Of a stretch of 64,000 nt of DNA, positions 18,244 to 26,029 are shown piece after piece. The notes beneath the pieces were generated by a model. That model was not told where the DNA came from and did no database searches. It saw nothing but the letters and a program-made list of their open reading frames with translations. Location: contig NZ_JBHTIK010000005.1 in NCBI RefSeq assembly GCF_042676985.1, positions 434,001 to 498,000 on the forward strand, given 5' to 3'. The DNA comes from Sphingosinicella xenopeptidilytica. GTDB lineage: Bacteria > Pseudomonadota > Alphaproteobacteria > Sphingomonadales > Sphingomonadaceae. Positions within the stretch are counted from its first letter, which is position 1; each line of letters opens with the position of its first letter. The translations under genes were made by a program, and so were the position numbers.

Positions 18244-18748
18244 AGAACCGCGTTGGGACCGCGGTGATTTACGACGGGCCTTTGCCGATTTCGTCGGTCG
18301 AACATGTCAATGGGATGAGTTCCGCTGCAGTTTTTCTTTCTGATGGTACATCTGATGGTAAAAAACCTTTTCGGAAGGAAATAGACCATATTATTCAGAT
18401 GATTAATGGCGTTCCGTTGTTCCCGTATGGGTCACAAATAAGTTATTGTATTTTAAAGGAAATTCTTTTTCCGTGGCCAAAATATGGCCAAATTCACCAA
18501 ACAGGCTCTTCAATTTTCTGGCTTCACGGCCCCTGTCCGCGCCGTCGATCCTGTTGGAATGGCGCTTGAACAGCCTGACGGGCGTGCCAAGGCTCGTCTG
18601 CTTGAAAATGTACGTCGGATTGAGCCCGCCTATGAACGCTGTCGTGGCGGTGGTGCACCCTGCCTCGCTCTGCACAACAGGCCCGACACCAGAGATGATG
18701 GAGATTTGACGGCGAAGCCTTTACGGATGTGGCGGAAGGAGACTGGGT
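18244..18748. other. AT-rich intergenic segment between the two islands, no convincing gene
   Basis: About 505 bases without a recognisable gene. The part 18340-18500 is clearly AT-rich compared with its surroundings and includes a TGGCCAAAATATGGCCAAA direct repeat near 18474-18492 and two TGATGGTA repeats at 18343 and 18353. An open frame at 18240-18569 begins ATGA-coupled to the previous stop (109 codons), and others run on both strands from 18403 to 18709. None shows a known domain and their composition is not clearly coding. It may be a scar of recombination between the catabolic and sulfur islands. Confidence 0.6.
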
Positions 18749-19552
18749 TTGGATACGCAACTGGCCGTCATCTGCGTGCTGACGTTCAGCATCAACCTGA
18801 TCGGAGCCTTGGCGTATGCAGCGCGAATTGCCGGTGTGCGGACACGCCGAATCGCCATGTCCTTCGCTCTGTTCAATGTGCTGGTGCTGTTGTCGCGGGT
18901 CTCCAACAGCTTTCTTGGCCCCTTCCTTGCCAAACGCATAGAAGATGCGCTGGCGGCAGGCAGGGGTGATCATCTCGTTGATGATTTTCGCCTCATCCTC
19001 TTGTCGGCAACCGTCGCCACAATCGTCGGCACGCTGATGATCCCCACGGTGCAGCGGTGGTTCTGTTCGGCGATCGGCCAGTTCCAGGAGCACCGCTCGA
19101 TTTCGAAGCTCCTGCTGCATATCTTCGCGAAGGGTGGGCTCGGATACATCCGCCGGACCGCCACCGTTCCGCATCTCGTTCACGTTGCCGATCTGCGGAA
19201 GCCGAGGGGCGTGCCCACCCGCGTCATCGTGCTGAATATATTGGCGCAGGCACTTCTCACGGTGGGCGTCGCCGCCTCGCTCTACGCCGGCTATCTTTAC
19301 CCCGAGTACAGGGTTACCGCCTCCCAGCTTTCGGCGGTCGTCAACGGCTTCGCGACGATCCTGCTGTTCGTCCTGATCGATCCGCAACTTTCCGTGATGA
19401 CCGACGATGTCGTCTCGGGATCGACAAGCGAGCCGGTGTTCCGCCGGACCATCGTGCTGCTTTCGCTAAGCCGCATCGCCGGAACGATATTCGCACAGCT
19501 TTTGTTTCTGCCCGCAGCGTGGCTGGTCGTGTTCTGCGCGCAGGCGCTCTGA
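18749..19552 (+). CDS. amj: Amj-family lipid II flippase
   Basis: A 267-residue inner-membrane protein of the Amj (DUF2837) family. The family hallmark at the N-terminus is present: a hydrophobic helix, then LAYAARIAGVRTRRIAMSFALFNVLVLLSRVSN, read here in pieces from residue 20 on. About six hydrophobic segments follow. In Bacillus subtilis Amj can replace MurJ as lipid II flippase. Translation starts at a TTG, supported by a GGAAGGAG site 7 bases upstream; no ATG fits the conserved N-terminus. Its presence next to a sulfur-acquisition cluster is unexpected; it may be a stress or antibiotic-resistance passenger. Confidence 0.85.
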   Translation: MDTQLAVICVLTFSINLIGALAYAARIAGVRTRRIAMSFALFNVLVLLSRVSNSFLGPFLAKRIEDALAAGRGDHLVDDFRLILLSATVATIVGTLMIPTVQRWFCSAIGQFQEHRSISKLLLHIFAKGGLGYIRRTATVPHLVHVADLRKPRGVPTRVIVLNILAQALLTVGVAASLYAGYLYPEYRVTASQLSAVVNGFATILLFVLIDPQLSVMTDDVVSGSTSEPVFRRTIVLLSLSRIAGTIFAQLLFLPAAWLVVFCAQAL

Positions 19553-19561
19553 GGGCATTGA

Positions 19562-19590
19562 CGGCTCGCCGAACCTTCGACGGCGAGCCG
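19562..19590. terminator. hairpin between converging amj and peroxiredoxin genes
   Basis: A perfect 10-bp stem (CGGCTCGCCG / CGGCGAGCCG) around a 9-base loop, 10 bp after each stop codon of the converging genes. It has no T-run, so termination may be weak or factor-aided. Confidence 0.6.
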
Positions 19591-19599
19591 CGTACACAA

Positions 19600-20259
19600 T
19601 CAGGCTGCAAGTGATTCCAGTGCGAGCGCAGCAAGAATCGTATCGGCTTCCGTTCGTGCAAGCCAGTCCGGGCTTACCTCGATGAAGATCACCTTTCCGC
19701 GCTGATCGAGGACGAGCACCGTCGGCTGCGGCAGTTCCCAGGTTCCGGTGCCCGTGGCTGCGCCGATCCAGTTGTCGCCGGGCTTCACGGGAAGTTTGTC
19801 CTCCGGTTCGAAGGTGATGCCGAGATGGCGGCCCAGCCGGTTGTCTGGGTCCGAGGCGATCGTGAAACCCAGATCATGGCGTGTCCCGATATCCAGACGT
19901 TCGGGAACCTGCGGGCTGATCGCGACGAGGCGTACGCCGCTTGCCTTCAGCGCAGGCCAGAGCTGACGATCGTAATAAGGAAGCGCAAGGTTGCACGCCG
20001 GGCAGCCGGAATAGCGGAAGAAGATGAGGACGGCGGGGCCATCCGCGAGCAAGGCATCGCGCGTGAGGAGGGCGCCGTCAGGTTCAATGAGCTCGAAGGG
20101 TTCGAGGACATCGCCAGGCTGGATATGTCGTGTCGGATCATACTTGCGGACGAGTGCTTCGCGCTGGGCGATGTTGCGTTGAAGCTGCTCCGGGGGCCAT
20201 TCCTTCTCGCGCTGGGCATGAAGGGCGGCAAACTGTGCGTTCAGACTTTCCGTGGTCAC
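19600..20259 (-). CDS. peroxiredoxin-like protein (AhpC/TSA family)
   Basis: A 219-residue thioredoxin-fold protein of the peroxiredoxin-like family. The redox site is FFRYSGCPACNLALPYY (C86-x2-C89), a CxxC arrangement, preceded by a helical N-terminus of about 45 residues. It likely reduces peroxides or handles thiol oxidation in the cytoplasm, since no signal peptide is visible. The flanking sulfur genes suggest protection against oxidants produced by FMN-dependent desulfonation, which is inference. It converges with amj and lies downstream of the lysR-type gene on the same strand with 132 bp between them. Confidence 0.85.
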   Translation of the reverse strand: MTTESLNAQFAALHAQREKEWPPEQLQRNIAQREALVRKYDPTRHIQPGDVLEPFELIEPDGALLTRDALLADGPAVLIFFRYSGCPACNLALPYYDRQLWPALKASGVRLVAISPQVPERLDIGTRHDLGFTIASDPDNRLGRHLGITFEPEDKLPVKPGDNWIGAATGTGTWELPQPTVLVLDQRGKVIFIEVSPDWLARTEADTILAALALESLAA

Positions 20260-20391
20260 GTCCTTGTTCCGATCGGCTTGTTTTGTCCCGCCGTACGGGG
20301 CAGGACGTCGAGATCAGGATATGGGCGTGCGCGCTGCGTGAAAAACGAGTAGCGGCCACAGATTTATGATGATTTTCAATAGATCCGGCGA

Positions 20392-21228
20392 TCAAAGCTG
20401 GCTGATGGTTTCCCTTGCCAGATCCGCCAGTCGTTTTGTGACGGCATCAAGGCCATCGGATGTCTGTATGATACAGGCGACCTTGGGAAGCGGCGGCAAA
20501 GAGGCCGTCAGTTCCGGCAGGCTGTCGTTGATGAAGAGATGCGTGCGGCAGGTGACGCCGAGCCCGGCTTTCACAGCCGCGCGCAGCGTGGAAAGATTGG
20601 GCGTCTCAACTGTGATTCGATAGGGGCGGCCTTCGTCTTCCAGGCTGCGGATGGCGGCTTCTCGGAACCGGCAGGGCTTTTCCAGAACGGCCAGTGGAAC
20701 CACGTTGCGGGTCAGAAGATCGGCGTTCCCATACCACTGCATGGGGGCGACAGCGATGGCGTTCGGGTCGTTGCCGGACGAGAAGCCCAGCAGGATATCG
20801 AGCTGACGCCGCTCCAGCAGTGTTTGCAGCTCCGCCGTGCCCGCGACGCGTGCGAAAATCTGCGCGTCAGGATGGAGTTCGGCAAAGCTCGCCAGGAGCC
20901 CGGTCAGCAGCGTATCGGCGAAATCCTGCACCATGCCGACGCGTGCAGGGCCGGCGAACTGCCCGGCACTGACGGCAGCAACGGCTTCGTCGTGCAGAAC
21001 GAGCACACGGCGCGCATAATCGAGAAGAAGGTCGCCCGCTGGGGTAAGGCTCAGCCTTCTGCCCTCGCGCAGAAACAGCGTCTGCTGCACCAATTCCTCC
21101 AGTCGTTTGATCTGAAGGCTGAGTGCGGACTGCGTGACGAAAACCTGCTCGGAGGCGTTCAACATGGAGCCGGTATCCACGATCGCCACGAAGCTGCGCA
21201 ACAGGTTGGTAGGCAGGTTCACCGGCAT
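20392..21228 (-). CDS. LysR-family regulator of the ssu-like operon
   Basis: A 278-residue LysR-type regulator. The N-terminal winged helix-turn-helix reads LLRSFVAIVDTGSMLNASEQ, then VTQSALSLQIKRLEELV, then the wing LFLREGRRLSLTPAG. A periplasmic-binding-protein-like effector domain follows. I prefer the ATG at 21228, since this leaves the usual 8-10 residues before the HTH; a TTG at 21294 would add 22 residues. It is divergent from the ssu-like operon (start 21506) across an AT-rich 277 bp region, the classic arrangement for a LysR activator controlling its neighbour. It is the only LysR gene in the sulfur island, so it is the best candidate for island-wide control. Confidence 0.9.
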   Translation of the reverse strand: MPVNLPTNLLRSFVAIVDTGSMLNASEQVFVTQSALSLQIKRLEELVQQTLFLREGRRLSLTPAGDLLLDYARRVLVLHDEAVAAVSAGQFAGPARVGMVQDFADTLLTGLLASFAELHPDAQIFARVAGTAELQTLLERRQLDILLGFSSGNDPNAIAVAPMQWYGNADLLTRNVVPLAVLEKPCRFREAAIRSLEDEGRPYRITVETPNLSTLRAAVKAGLGVTCRTHLFINDSLPELTASLPPLPKVACIIQTSDGLDAVTKRLADLARETISQL

Positions 21229-21432
21229 CTGACTGCTGATTCCATTCGGGAAGATTCTCTGAGCAGGCGCCTGTATCTCCGGTCTGCTTATCAAATGTCA
21301 AGTTTTTTAGTAGAGATTTTAAAAATTCCGCCCCTATCATGTGAGGCGAATTATAAAATATTGTTATATAATGATAAATTTCTCAGTTTTGAATATTTTG
21401 TATCTCTTATGAGTTCTCTCAATAGGTGTTTT

Positions 21433-21466
21433 TTGAAAAATCAATTGAATTGGTAGACAATATTGG
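21433..21466 (+). promoter_or_regulatory. candidate ssu-operon promoter and GTAGACAATAT motif
   Basis: A TTGAAA hexamer (21433-21438), 17-base spacer and GACAAT (21456-21461) make a weak sigma-70-like promoter about 45 bp before the ssuC ATG. Its -10 region falls in GGTAGACAATATTGG; the 11-mer GTAGACAATAT recurs exactly at 47978-47988 upstream of the sulfate operon. The wider 21300-21450 segment is strongly AT-rich, as expected for a LysR-controlled divergent promoter. Confidence 0.4.
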
Positions 21467-21505
21467 TGTCCCTTGGCGCGAAGTCAGAATCGCGAGGAAG
21501 AGAAA

Positions 21506-22288
21506 ATGCGCTTTGCGCTGAAGGTCAGGCAGATTTTGAGCCGGGCGCGGTGGCTGTCGCCTCTGCTTCTCCTTCTTCTTTGGGAAGCGGGATCGCGCGC
21601 CGGGCTGATTCCCGAGCGTACGCTGGCGGCGCCTTCGGCTGTCATCGGTACCATGCTTGAACTTGTGCGCTCGGGCGAGTTGCCATCGAACCTGCTGGTT
21701 TCGTTCGGACGTGCGGCGCTCGGGCTGTTCATCGGCGTTGTGCTTGGCGTTGTGCTCGGCCTCGTTGCCGGGCTTTCGCGTTCGGGGGAGGTGGCGGTCG
21801 ATCCGCTGATGCAGATCAAGCGCACGATCCCCGCGCTGGCGCTGACGCCCTTGTTCATCGTCTGGTTCGGCATCGGGGAGACGCCGAAGATCGCGCTCAT
21901 CGCGTTTGCGACGGTGTTTCCGGTCTATCTCAACCTCTACAGCGGCATTCGCAGCGTCGATCTTCGCTTGCTCGATGCCGCGCGTAGTTTCGGGCTCAGC
22001 CGTCTGGAGCAGATCTGGCACGTCATCCTGCCCGGCGCCTTGCCGTCGCTTCTCGTCGGCTTGCGTTATGCGCTATCGGTTTCGATCCTCGTGCTTGTCG
22101 TCGCGGAACAGATCAATGCCTCCGCCGGGCTGGGCTTTCTTATCAACAACGCACGCGATTTCCTGCGCACCGACATCATCGTGGTGTGCCTGATGGTCTA
22201 CGCGCTGCTTGGACTTGGGGCCGATTGGCTCGTGCGTACCCTTGAAAGCCGCGCGCTCGTCTGGCGGCCCAGCATTGTGGAGCAATGA
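21506..22288 (+). CDS. ssuC: aliphatic sulfonate ABC transporter permease
   Basis: A 260-residue inner-membrane permease of the SsuC/TauC type with about six hydrophobic helices and the EAA-loop motif DAARSFGLSRLEQIWHVILPG that docks the ATPase. The ATG at 21506 follows GAGGAAGAG. It is the first gene of a tightly packed rightward operon for organosulfonate uptake and desulfonation; its stop overlaps the ATPase start (ATGA). Specificity for sulfonates is inferred from the adjacent SsuD-family genes. Confidence 0.9.
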   Translation: MRFALKVRQILSRARWLSPLLLLLLWEAGSRAGLIPERTLAAPSAVIGTMLELVRSGELPSNLLVSFGRAALGLFIGVVLGVVLGLVAGLSRSGEVAVDPLMQIKRTIPALALTPLFIVWFGIGETPKIALIAFATVFPVYLNLYSGIRSVDLRLLDAARSFGLSRLEQIWHVILPGALPSLLVGLRYALSVSILVLVVAEQINASAGLGFLINNARDFLRTDIIVVCLMVYALLGLGADWLVRTLESRALVWRPSIVEQ

Positions 22289-23076
22289 TCATGGATGCAC
22301 GTCTCGAACTTGTGACAGGCAGCGCATTGCCGGCCGCTTCCACCGCACCCGTTGTTCGTCTGCGAAAGTTTGTACGCCGTTTCGGCGAAAACACGATTAT
22401 CGATGGTCTCGATCTCGATATTGCGCCTGGCGAATTCGTCGCGCTTCTTGGTCGCTCGGGGAGTGGAAAGACGACGCTTCTGAGAACCCTCGCCGGGCTC
22501 GACGACGTGGCTTCGCAGGATGTCAAGATACCGGCATCCCGTGCCGTCGTATTTCAGGATGCCCGGCTGCTGCCTTGGAAACGCGTATGGCAGAATGTCG
22601 TGCTCGGCTTGAAAGGGGAGGACGTTCGCCGCCGCGCGGAGAGCGCTCTTCAAGAAGTCGGGCTTGGACATCGGCTGGACGCGTGGCCGCTCACACTTTC
22701 GGGCGGCGAGGCGCAGCGCACGGCGCTTGCGCGTGCGTTGGTCCGGGAGCCGAAGCTCCTGCTCCTCGATGAACCGTTCGCGGCGCTCGACGCGCTGACA
22801 CGGCACAGGATGCACGATCTCGTTCTGTCGCTGTGGCGCGCGCATCAGCCGGCGGTGCTTCTCGTCACGCACGACGTTGATGAAGCGATTGCGCTTGCCG
22901 ATCGCATACTCGTTCTGGATGGCGGACGCATTGTGGCGGAAGAGCGCATTGTCAAAGCGCGCGGTGAGCGTGCCGGGCTGACACGGAGCCTGCGCGAACG
23001 CCTGCTTGGTCAGCTTGGCGGTGACCATCAGGACGACGCGGTGGTTCCGTTCGGCAAGGCGGTGGCAGGCCGATGA
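22285..23076 (+). CDS. ssuB: aliphatic sulfonate ABC transporter ATPase
   Basis: A 263-residue ABC ATPase of the SsuB/TauB type: Walker A GRSGSGKTT (residues 56-64), Q-loop VVFQDARLLPWKRV, signature LSGGEAQRTALARAL, Walker B LLLLDEPFAALD and switch His in LLVTHDVDEA. It energises the permease encoded upstream, with which it overlaps by 4 bases. A stop/start overlap of the same kind links it to the cupin gene downstream, indicating translational coupling through the operon. Confidence 0.92.
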   Translation: MIMDARLELVTGSALPAASTAPVVRLRKFVRRFGENTIIDGLDLDIAPGEFVALLGRSGSGKTTLLRTLAGLDDVASQDVKIPASRAVVFQDARLLPWKRVWQNVVLGLKGEDVRRRAESALQEVGLGHRLDAWPLTLSGGEAQRTALARALVREPKLLLLDEPFAALDALTRHRMHDLVLSLWRAHQPAVLLVTHDVDEAIALADRILVLDGGRIVAEERIVKARGERAGLTRSLRERLLGQLGGDHQDDAVVPFGKAVAGR

Positions 23077-23687
23077 ACGCCATTGCGACCATAGCGCCGG
23101 CGGTCGACATCGCGCCGCTGAGAGGTTTCGTCACGAGCTTTGCCGAGCTGCTCTCCGGAACGCGTGACGAGCAGGCTGTTCTGGATTCGGGGCACGCGCT
23201 GCTGCAGCGGCTGGTCTCGCGCGACGACTGGTTGCCGGCGGCTTACGCGAAGCCGAGTGCGGAGCGGTATCAGCAGTACCTTCTGCACTGTGATAGTCGG
23301 GAGAGATTTTCCGTGGTGAGCTTTGTGTGGGGGCCGGGGCAATCGACGCCGGTGCATGACCACCGGGTGTGGGGTCTGGTGGGTGTGCTGCGCGGCAGCG
23401 AGCGGGTGGAGCAATTCGAGCGAGACGGTGCGGGCAGGTTGCGGCGCCGGGGAGAGGCGGAAATCCTGGAAGCTGGATCGGTTGACAGTTTCAGCCCGAG
23501 GACCGGGGATATCCACCGCGTTTCCAACGCGCTTGCCGATCAGGCTTCGATCAGTATCCATGTCTACGGCGCCAATATCGGCGCTGTCGAGCGTGCGACC
23601 TATGCGGAGGACGGCACGGAGAAGCCGTTCATTTCCGGATATGCGAACACCACGCTTCCGAACCTGTGGGACCGTTCGCGCAAATGA
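23073..23687 (+). CDS. cysteine dioxygenase-type thiol dioxygenase
   Basis: A 204-residue cupin of the cysteine dioxygenase family. The Fe-binding histidines are visible as H95 and H97 in TPVHDHRVWG and H148 in GDIHRV. The conserved Tyr of the CDO site corresponds to Y165 in SIHVYG. It oxidises a small thiol (cysteine, 3-mercaptopropionate or similar) to a sulfinate with O2. Lying inside an ssu-type operon, it may process a thiol made from the imported sulfur compound, or convert excess cysteine to cysteine sulfinate and sulfite. Substrate not established. Confidence 0.85.
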   Translation: MNAIATIAPAVDIAPLRGFVTSFAELLSGTRDEQAVLDSGHALLQRLVSRDDWLPAAYAKPSAERYQQYLLHCDSRERFSVVSFVWGPGQSTPVHDHRVWGLVGVLRGSERVEQFERDGAGRLRRRGEAEILEAGSVDSFSPRTGDIHRVSNALADQASISIHVYGANIGAVERATYAEDGTEKPFISGYANTTLPNLWDRSRK

Positions 23688-24916
23688 GCATTGACCCTGT
23701 TTCCGTTCGCCGCGCGCTGCTTGCGCGGCACGAAATCGTGATCCTCGACGTGCGCGAGGAAGCGGCGTTCGCGCTTGGACACCCATTGTTCGCAGCGCAG
23801 ATTCCCTTGGCGCGGATCGAGACGGAAGCGCGTTGGCGCATTCCCAAGGCCGACACGCAAATCGTCGTCTACGACGATGGTGAGGGCCTTGCGGACGATG
23901 CAGTGACACGCCTGCGCGGGCTCGGGTTCAGCAATGTTTCGACGCTCGAAGGCGGGCTCGGCGGCTGGTACGCGGCGGGCTACGAACTGTTCGAGGACGT
24001 CAACAGCTATTCGAAGGCGTTCGGCGAACTCGTGGAACATAGGCGGCATACGCCGTCGCTGCCCGCCGAGGAGGTGCAGGCGCTGATCCGCGAGAAGGCG
24101 GATATCGCCATCCTCGATGCGCGCCGTTTCGACGAATATCGCACGATGAGCATCCCCACCGGCGTCAGCGTCCCCGGTGCCGAACTCGTGCTCGCGGCGG
24201 CGGCGGTGGCGCCCGATCCCGATACGACGATCATTGTCAATTGCGCGGGGCGTACGCGCAGCATCATCGGCACGCAGTCGCTGATCAACGCGGGCGTGCC
24301 GAACCAGGTCTATGCGCTCCGAAACGGCACCATCGGCTGGACGCTTGCCGGGCAGGGCCTTGAGTCGGGGCAGGAAAAGACCGCCCCCGAGATCGACATC
24401 GCCGGCGCCGAGCAGGCGCGGATCAAGGCGCGCAATGTCGCATACCGGGCGGGCGTGAAGCGCCTGACGCCGGACGATTTCGATGTGCTGAAGGCGGATA
24501 CGGCGCGCACGCTCTATCTCTACGACGTGCGCCAGCCCGCCGCGTATGCGGCCGGGCACCTGCCGGGTTTCCGCAATGCGCAGGGCGGCCAGCTCGTGCA
24601 GGAGACGGATCACTATGCACCCGTGCGCGGCGCGCGGATCGTGCTTTCCGACGATCACGGCGCGCGCGCCGACATGACTGCGTCGTGGCTCGCGCAGATG
24701 GGCTGGGAGGTCTACGTCCTCGACGCCGATTTCGCGCACGCGACCGAAACCGGACCCGACGGGGCACCGCCGCCGCGCGGCCCGGAAGGACGCTACAAAC
24801 GACCCTACGAGGGGACGGACAACAAGGCCGCCGCGATGCAGGCCTATCTCGATTGGGAATTCGGCCTCGTCGATCAGCTCGCGCGCGACGGCACGCACGG
24901 TTTCTTCGTCATCTAG
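23684..24916 (+). CDS. triple-rhodanese protein with a single active-site Cys
   Basis: A 410-residue protein built of three rhodanese-like domains: about residues 5-105, 125-225 and 260-355, plus a C-terminal tail. Only the central domain keeps a catalytic cysteine (C187 in VNCAGRTRS). The first has VYDDGEG and the third LSDDHGARA at the loop position, so they are probably non-catalytic or binding domains. Multi-domain rhodaneses move sulfane sulfur between thiosulfate, persulfides and acceptors. The gene overlaps the thiol dioxygenase gene (ATGA at 23684), a pairing that recalls dioxygenase-rhodanese modules that oxidise persulfide. I start it at the overlapping ATG. Confidence 0.88.
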   Translation: MSIDPVSVRRALLARHEIVILDVREEAAFALGHPLFAAQIPLARIETEARWRIPKADTQIVVYDDGEGLADDAVTRLRGLGFSNVSTLEGGLGGWYAAGYELFEDVNSYSKAFGELVEHRRHTPSLPAEEVQALIREKADIAILDARRFDEYRTMSIPTGVSVPGAELVLAAAAVAPDPDTTIIVNCAGRTRSIIGTQSLINAGVPNQVYALRNGTIGWTLAGQGLESGQEKTAPEIDIAGAEQARIKARNVAYRAGVKRLTPDDFDVLKADTARTLYLYDVRQPAAYAAGHLPGFRNAQGGQLVQETDHYAPVRGARIVLSDDHGARADMTASWLAQMGWEVYVLDADFAHATETGPDGAPPPRGPEGRYKRPYEGTDNKAAAMQAYLDWEFGLVDQLARDGTHGFFVI

Positions 24917-24939
24917 CTGTCCGAACAAGGAGACAGGAC

Positions 24940-26028
24940 ATGAGCGTTAAATTCATCGGCTACATCGGTTTCAACGACAATTCCGAATTGCACGCGGGCG
25001 TGCGCAGCCGTGCGCTCGATCGGAACTATGTGGAGGCGGCGGCGAAGGCGCAGGAGGAAGGCGGTTTCGACCGCGTGCTGATCCCGTTCAGCTCCAATTC
25101 GCCGGAAAGCCAGATTGTTGCGGCCTATGCCTCGGCGATCACGACGAAGCTCGGCTTTCTCGTCGCGCATCGCCCCGGCTTCACGCAGCCGACCCTGGCG
25201 GCGCGGCAGCTCGCGACTCTCGATCAATTGAGTGGCGGGCGCGTTGCCGTGCACATCATCACCGGCGGCGCCGACGAGGAGATGGCGCGCGACGGCGACG
25301 TCGGCACGACGAAGGCCGAGCGCTATGCGCGCACGGACGAATATATCGAGATCCTGCGGCAGGAATGGTCGGCATCGAAGCCGTTCGATCACAAGGGCCG
25401 CTTCTACGACGTGAAGGGTGCGTTCAGTTCCGTGCAGCCGGACAATCTGCCGGTGTTCTTCGGCGGCTCGTCGCCCGAGGCGATCGACGTCGCGGGACGC
25501 CATGCCGATGTCTATGCGCTGTGGGGCGAAACGCTGGAACAGGTCCGCGATGCGGTGCGCGGCGTGCGCACGGCGGCGGCACGGCACGGCCGCAATCCCG
25601 GCTTCTCGCTGTCGCTGCGGCCGGTGATCGCGGACACCGAGGAAGCGGCATGGAAGAAGGCGAGCGAGATCGAAGACCGCGTGCGCGCCAACCGCGAGGC
25701 GGCGGGCCTCCCCACCAGCGGCCATCGTCCGCCCAATGCCGGTTCGCTGCGGCTTCTGGAAACCGCGACGGGCAATCGGCGCGACACGCGGCTGTGGACG
25801 GGCGTCGCGGCGCTGACCGGGGCTGCGGGCAACAGCACGGGGCTCGTGGGAACGCCGGAACAGGTCGCCGATGCGCTGCTCGATTACTACGACATCGGCA
25901 TCGATCATTTCCTCATTCGTGGCTTCGAGCCGCTGACGGATTCGATCCAGTACGGCAGGGATCTCCTCCCGCTGGTGCGCGAGCGCGTTGCCGCGCGCGC
26001 CGCGACGCCGACGGCTATCGCGAGCTGA
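24940..26028 (+). CDS. FMNH2-dependent alkanesulfonate monooxygenase (SsuD family)
   Basis: A 362-residue luciferase-like, FMNH2-dependent monooxygenase. It shows the SsuD family pattern: FIGYIGFNDNSE at the N-terminus, the TLDQLSGGRVAVHIITGG segment, FFGGSSPEAIDVAGRHADVY and the phosphate-binding region near the C-terminus (VGTPEQVADALLDYYDIG). It cleaves C-S bonds of sulfonates, releasing sulfite and an aldehyde. The ATG is preceded by AAGGAGACAGG. It differs enough from the second SsuD (27063) to suggest a different substrate range. No flavin reductase gene is seen in this operon, so FMNH2 must come from elsewhere. Confidence 0.88.
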   Translation: MSVKFIGYIGFNDNSELHAGVRSRALDRNYVEAAAKAQEEGGFDRVLIPFSSNSPESQIVAAYASAITTKLGFLVAHRPGFTQPTLAARQLATLDQLSGGRVAVHIITGGADEEMARDGDVGTTKAERYARTDEYIEILRQEWSASKPFDHKGRFYDVKGAFSSVQPDNLPVFFGGSSPEAIDVAGRHADVYALWGETLEQVRDAVRGVRTAAARHGRNPGFSLSLRPVIADTEEAAWKKASEIEDRVRANREAAGLPTSGHRPPNAGSLRLLETATGNRRDTRLWTGVAALTGAAGNSTGLVGTPEQVADALLDYYDIGIDHFLIRGFEPLTDSIQYGRDLLPLVRERVAARAATPTAIAS

Positions 26029-26029
26029 G

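Noticed and set aside
18403..18675. A 90-codon - strand frame in the AT-rich gap
   Set aside because: Starts at GTG without a ribosome site, no recognised domain; kept only as part of the unassigned segment.
23600..24928. A 442-codon - strand frame opposite the rhodanese gene
   Set aside because: Composition biased to Arg, no motifs, and no ribosome site; the + strand has three rhodanese domains.
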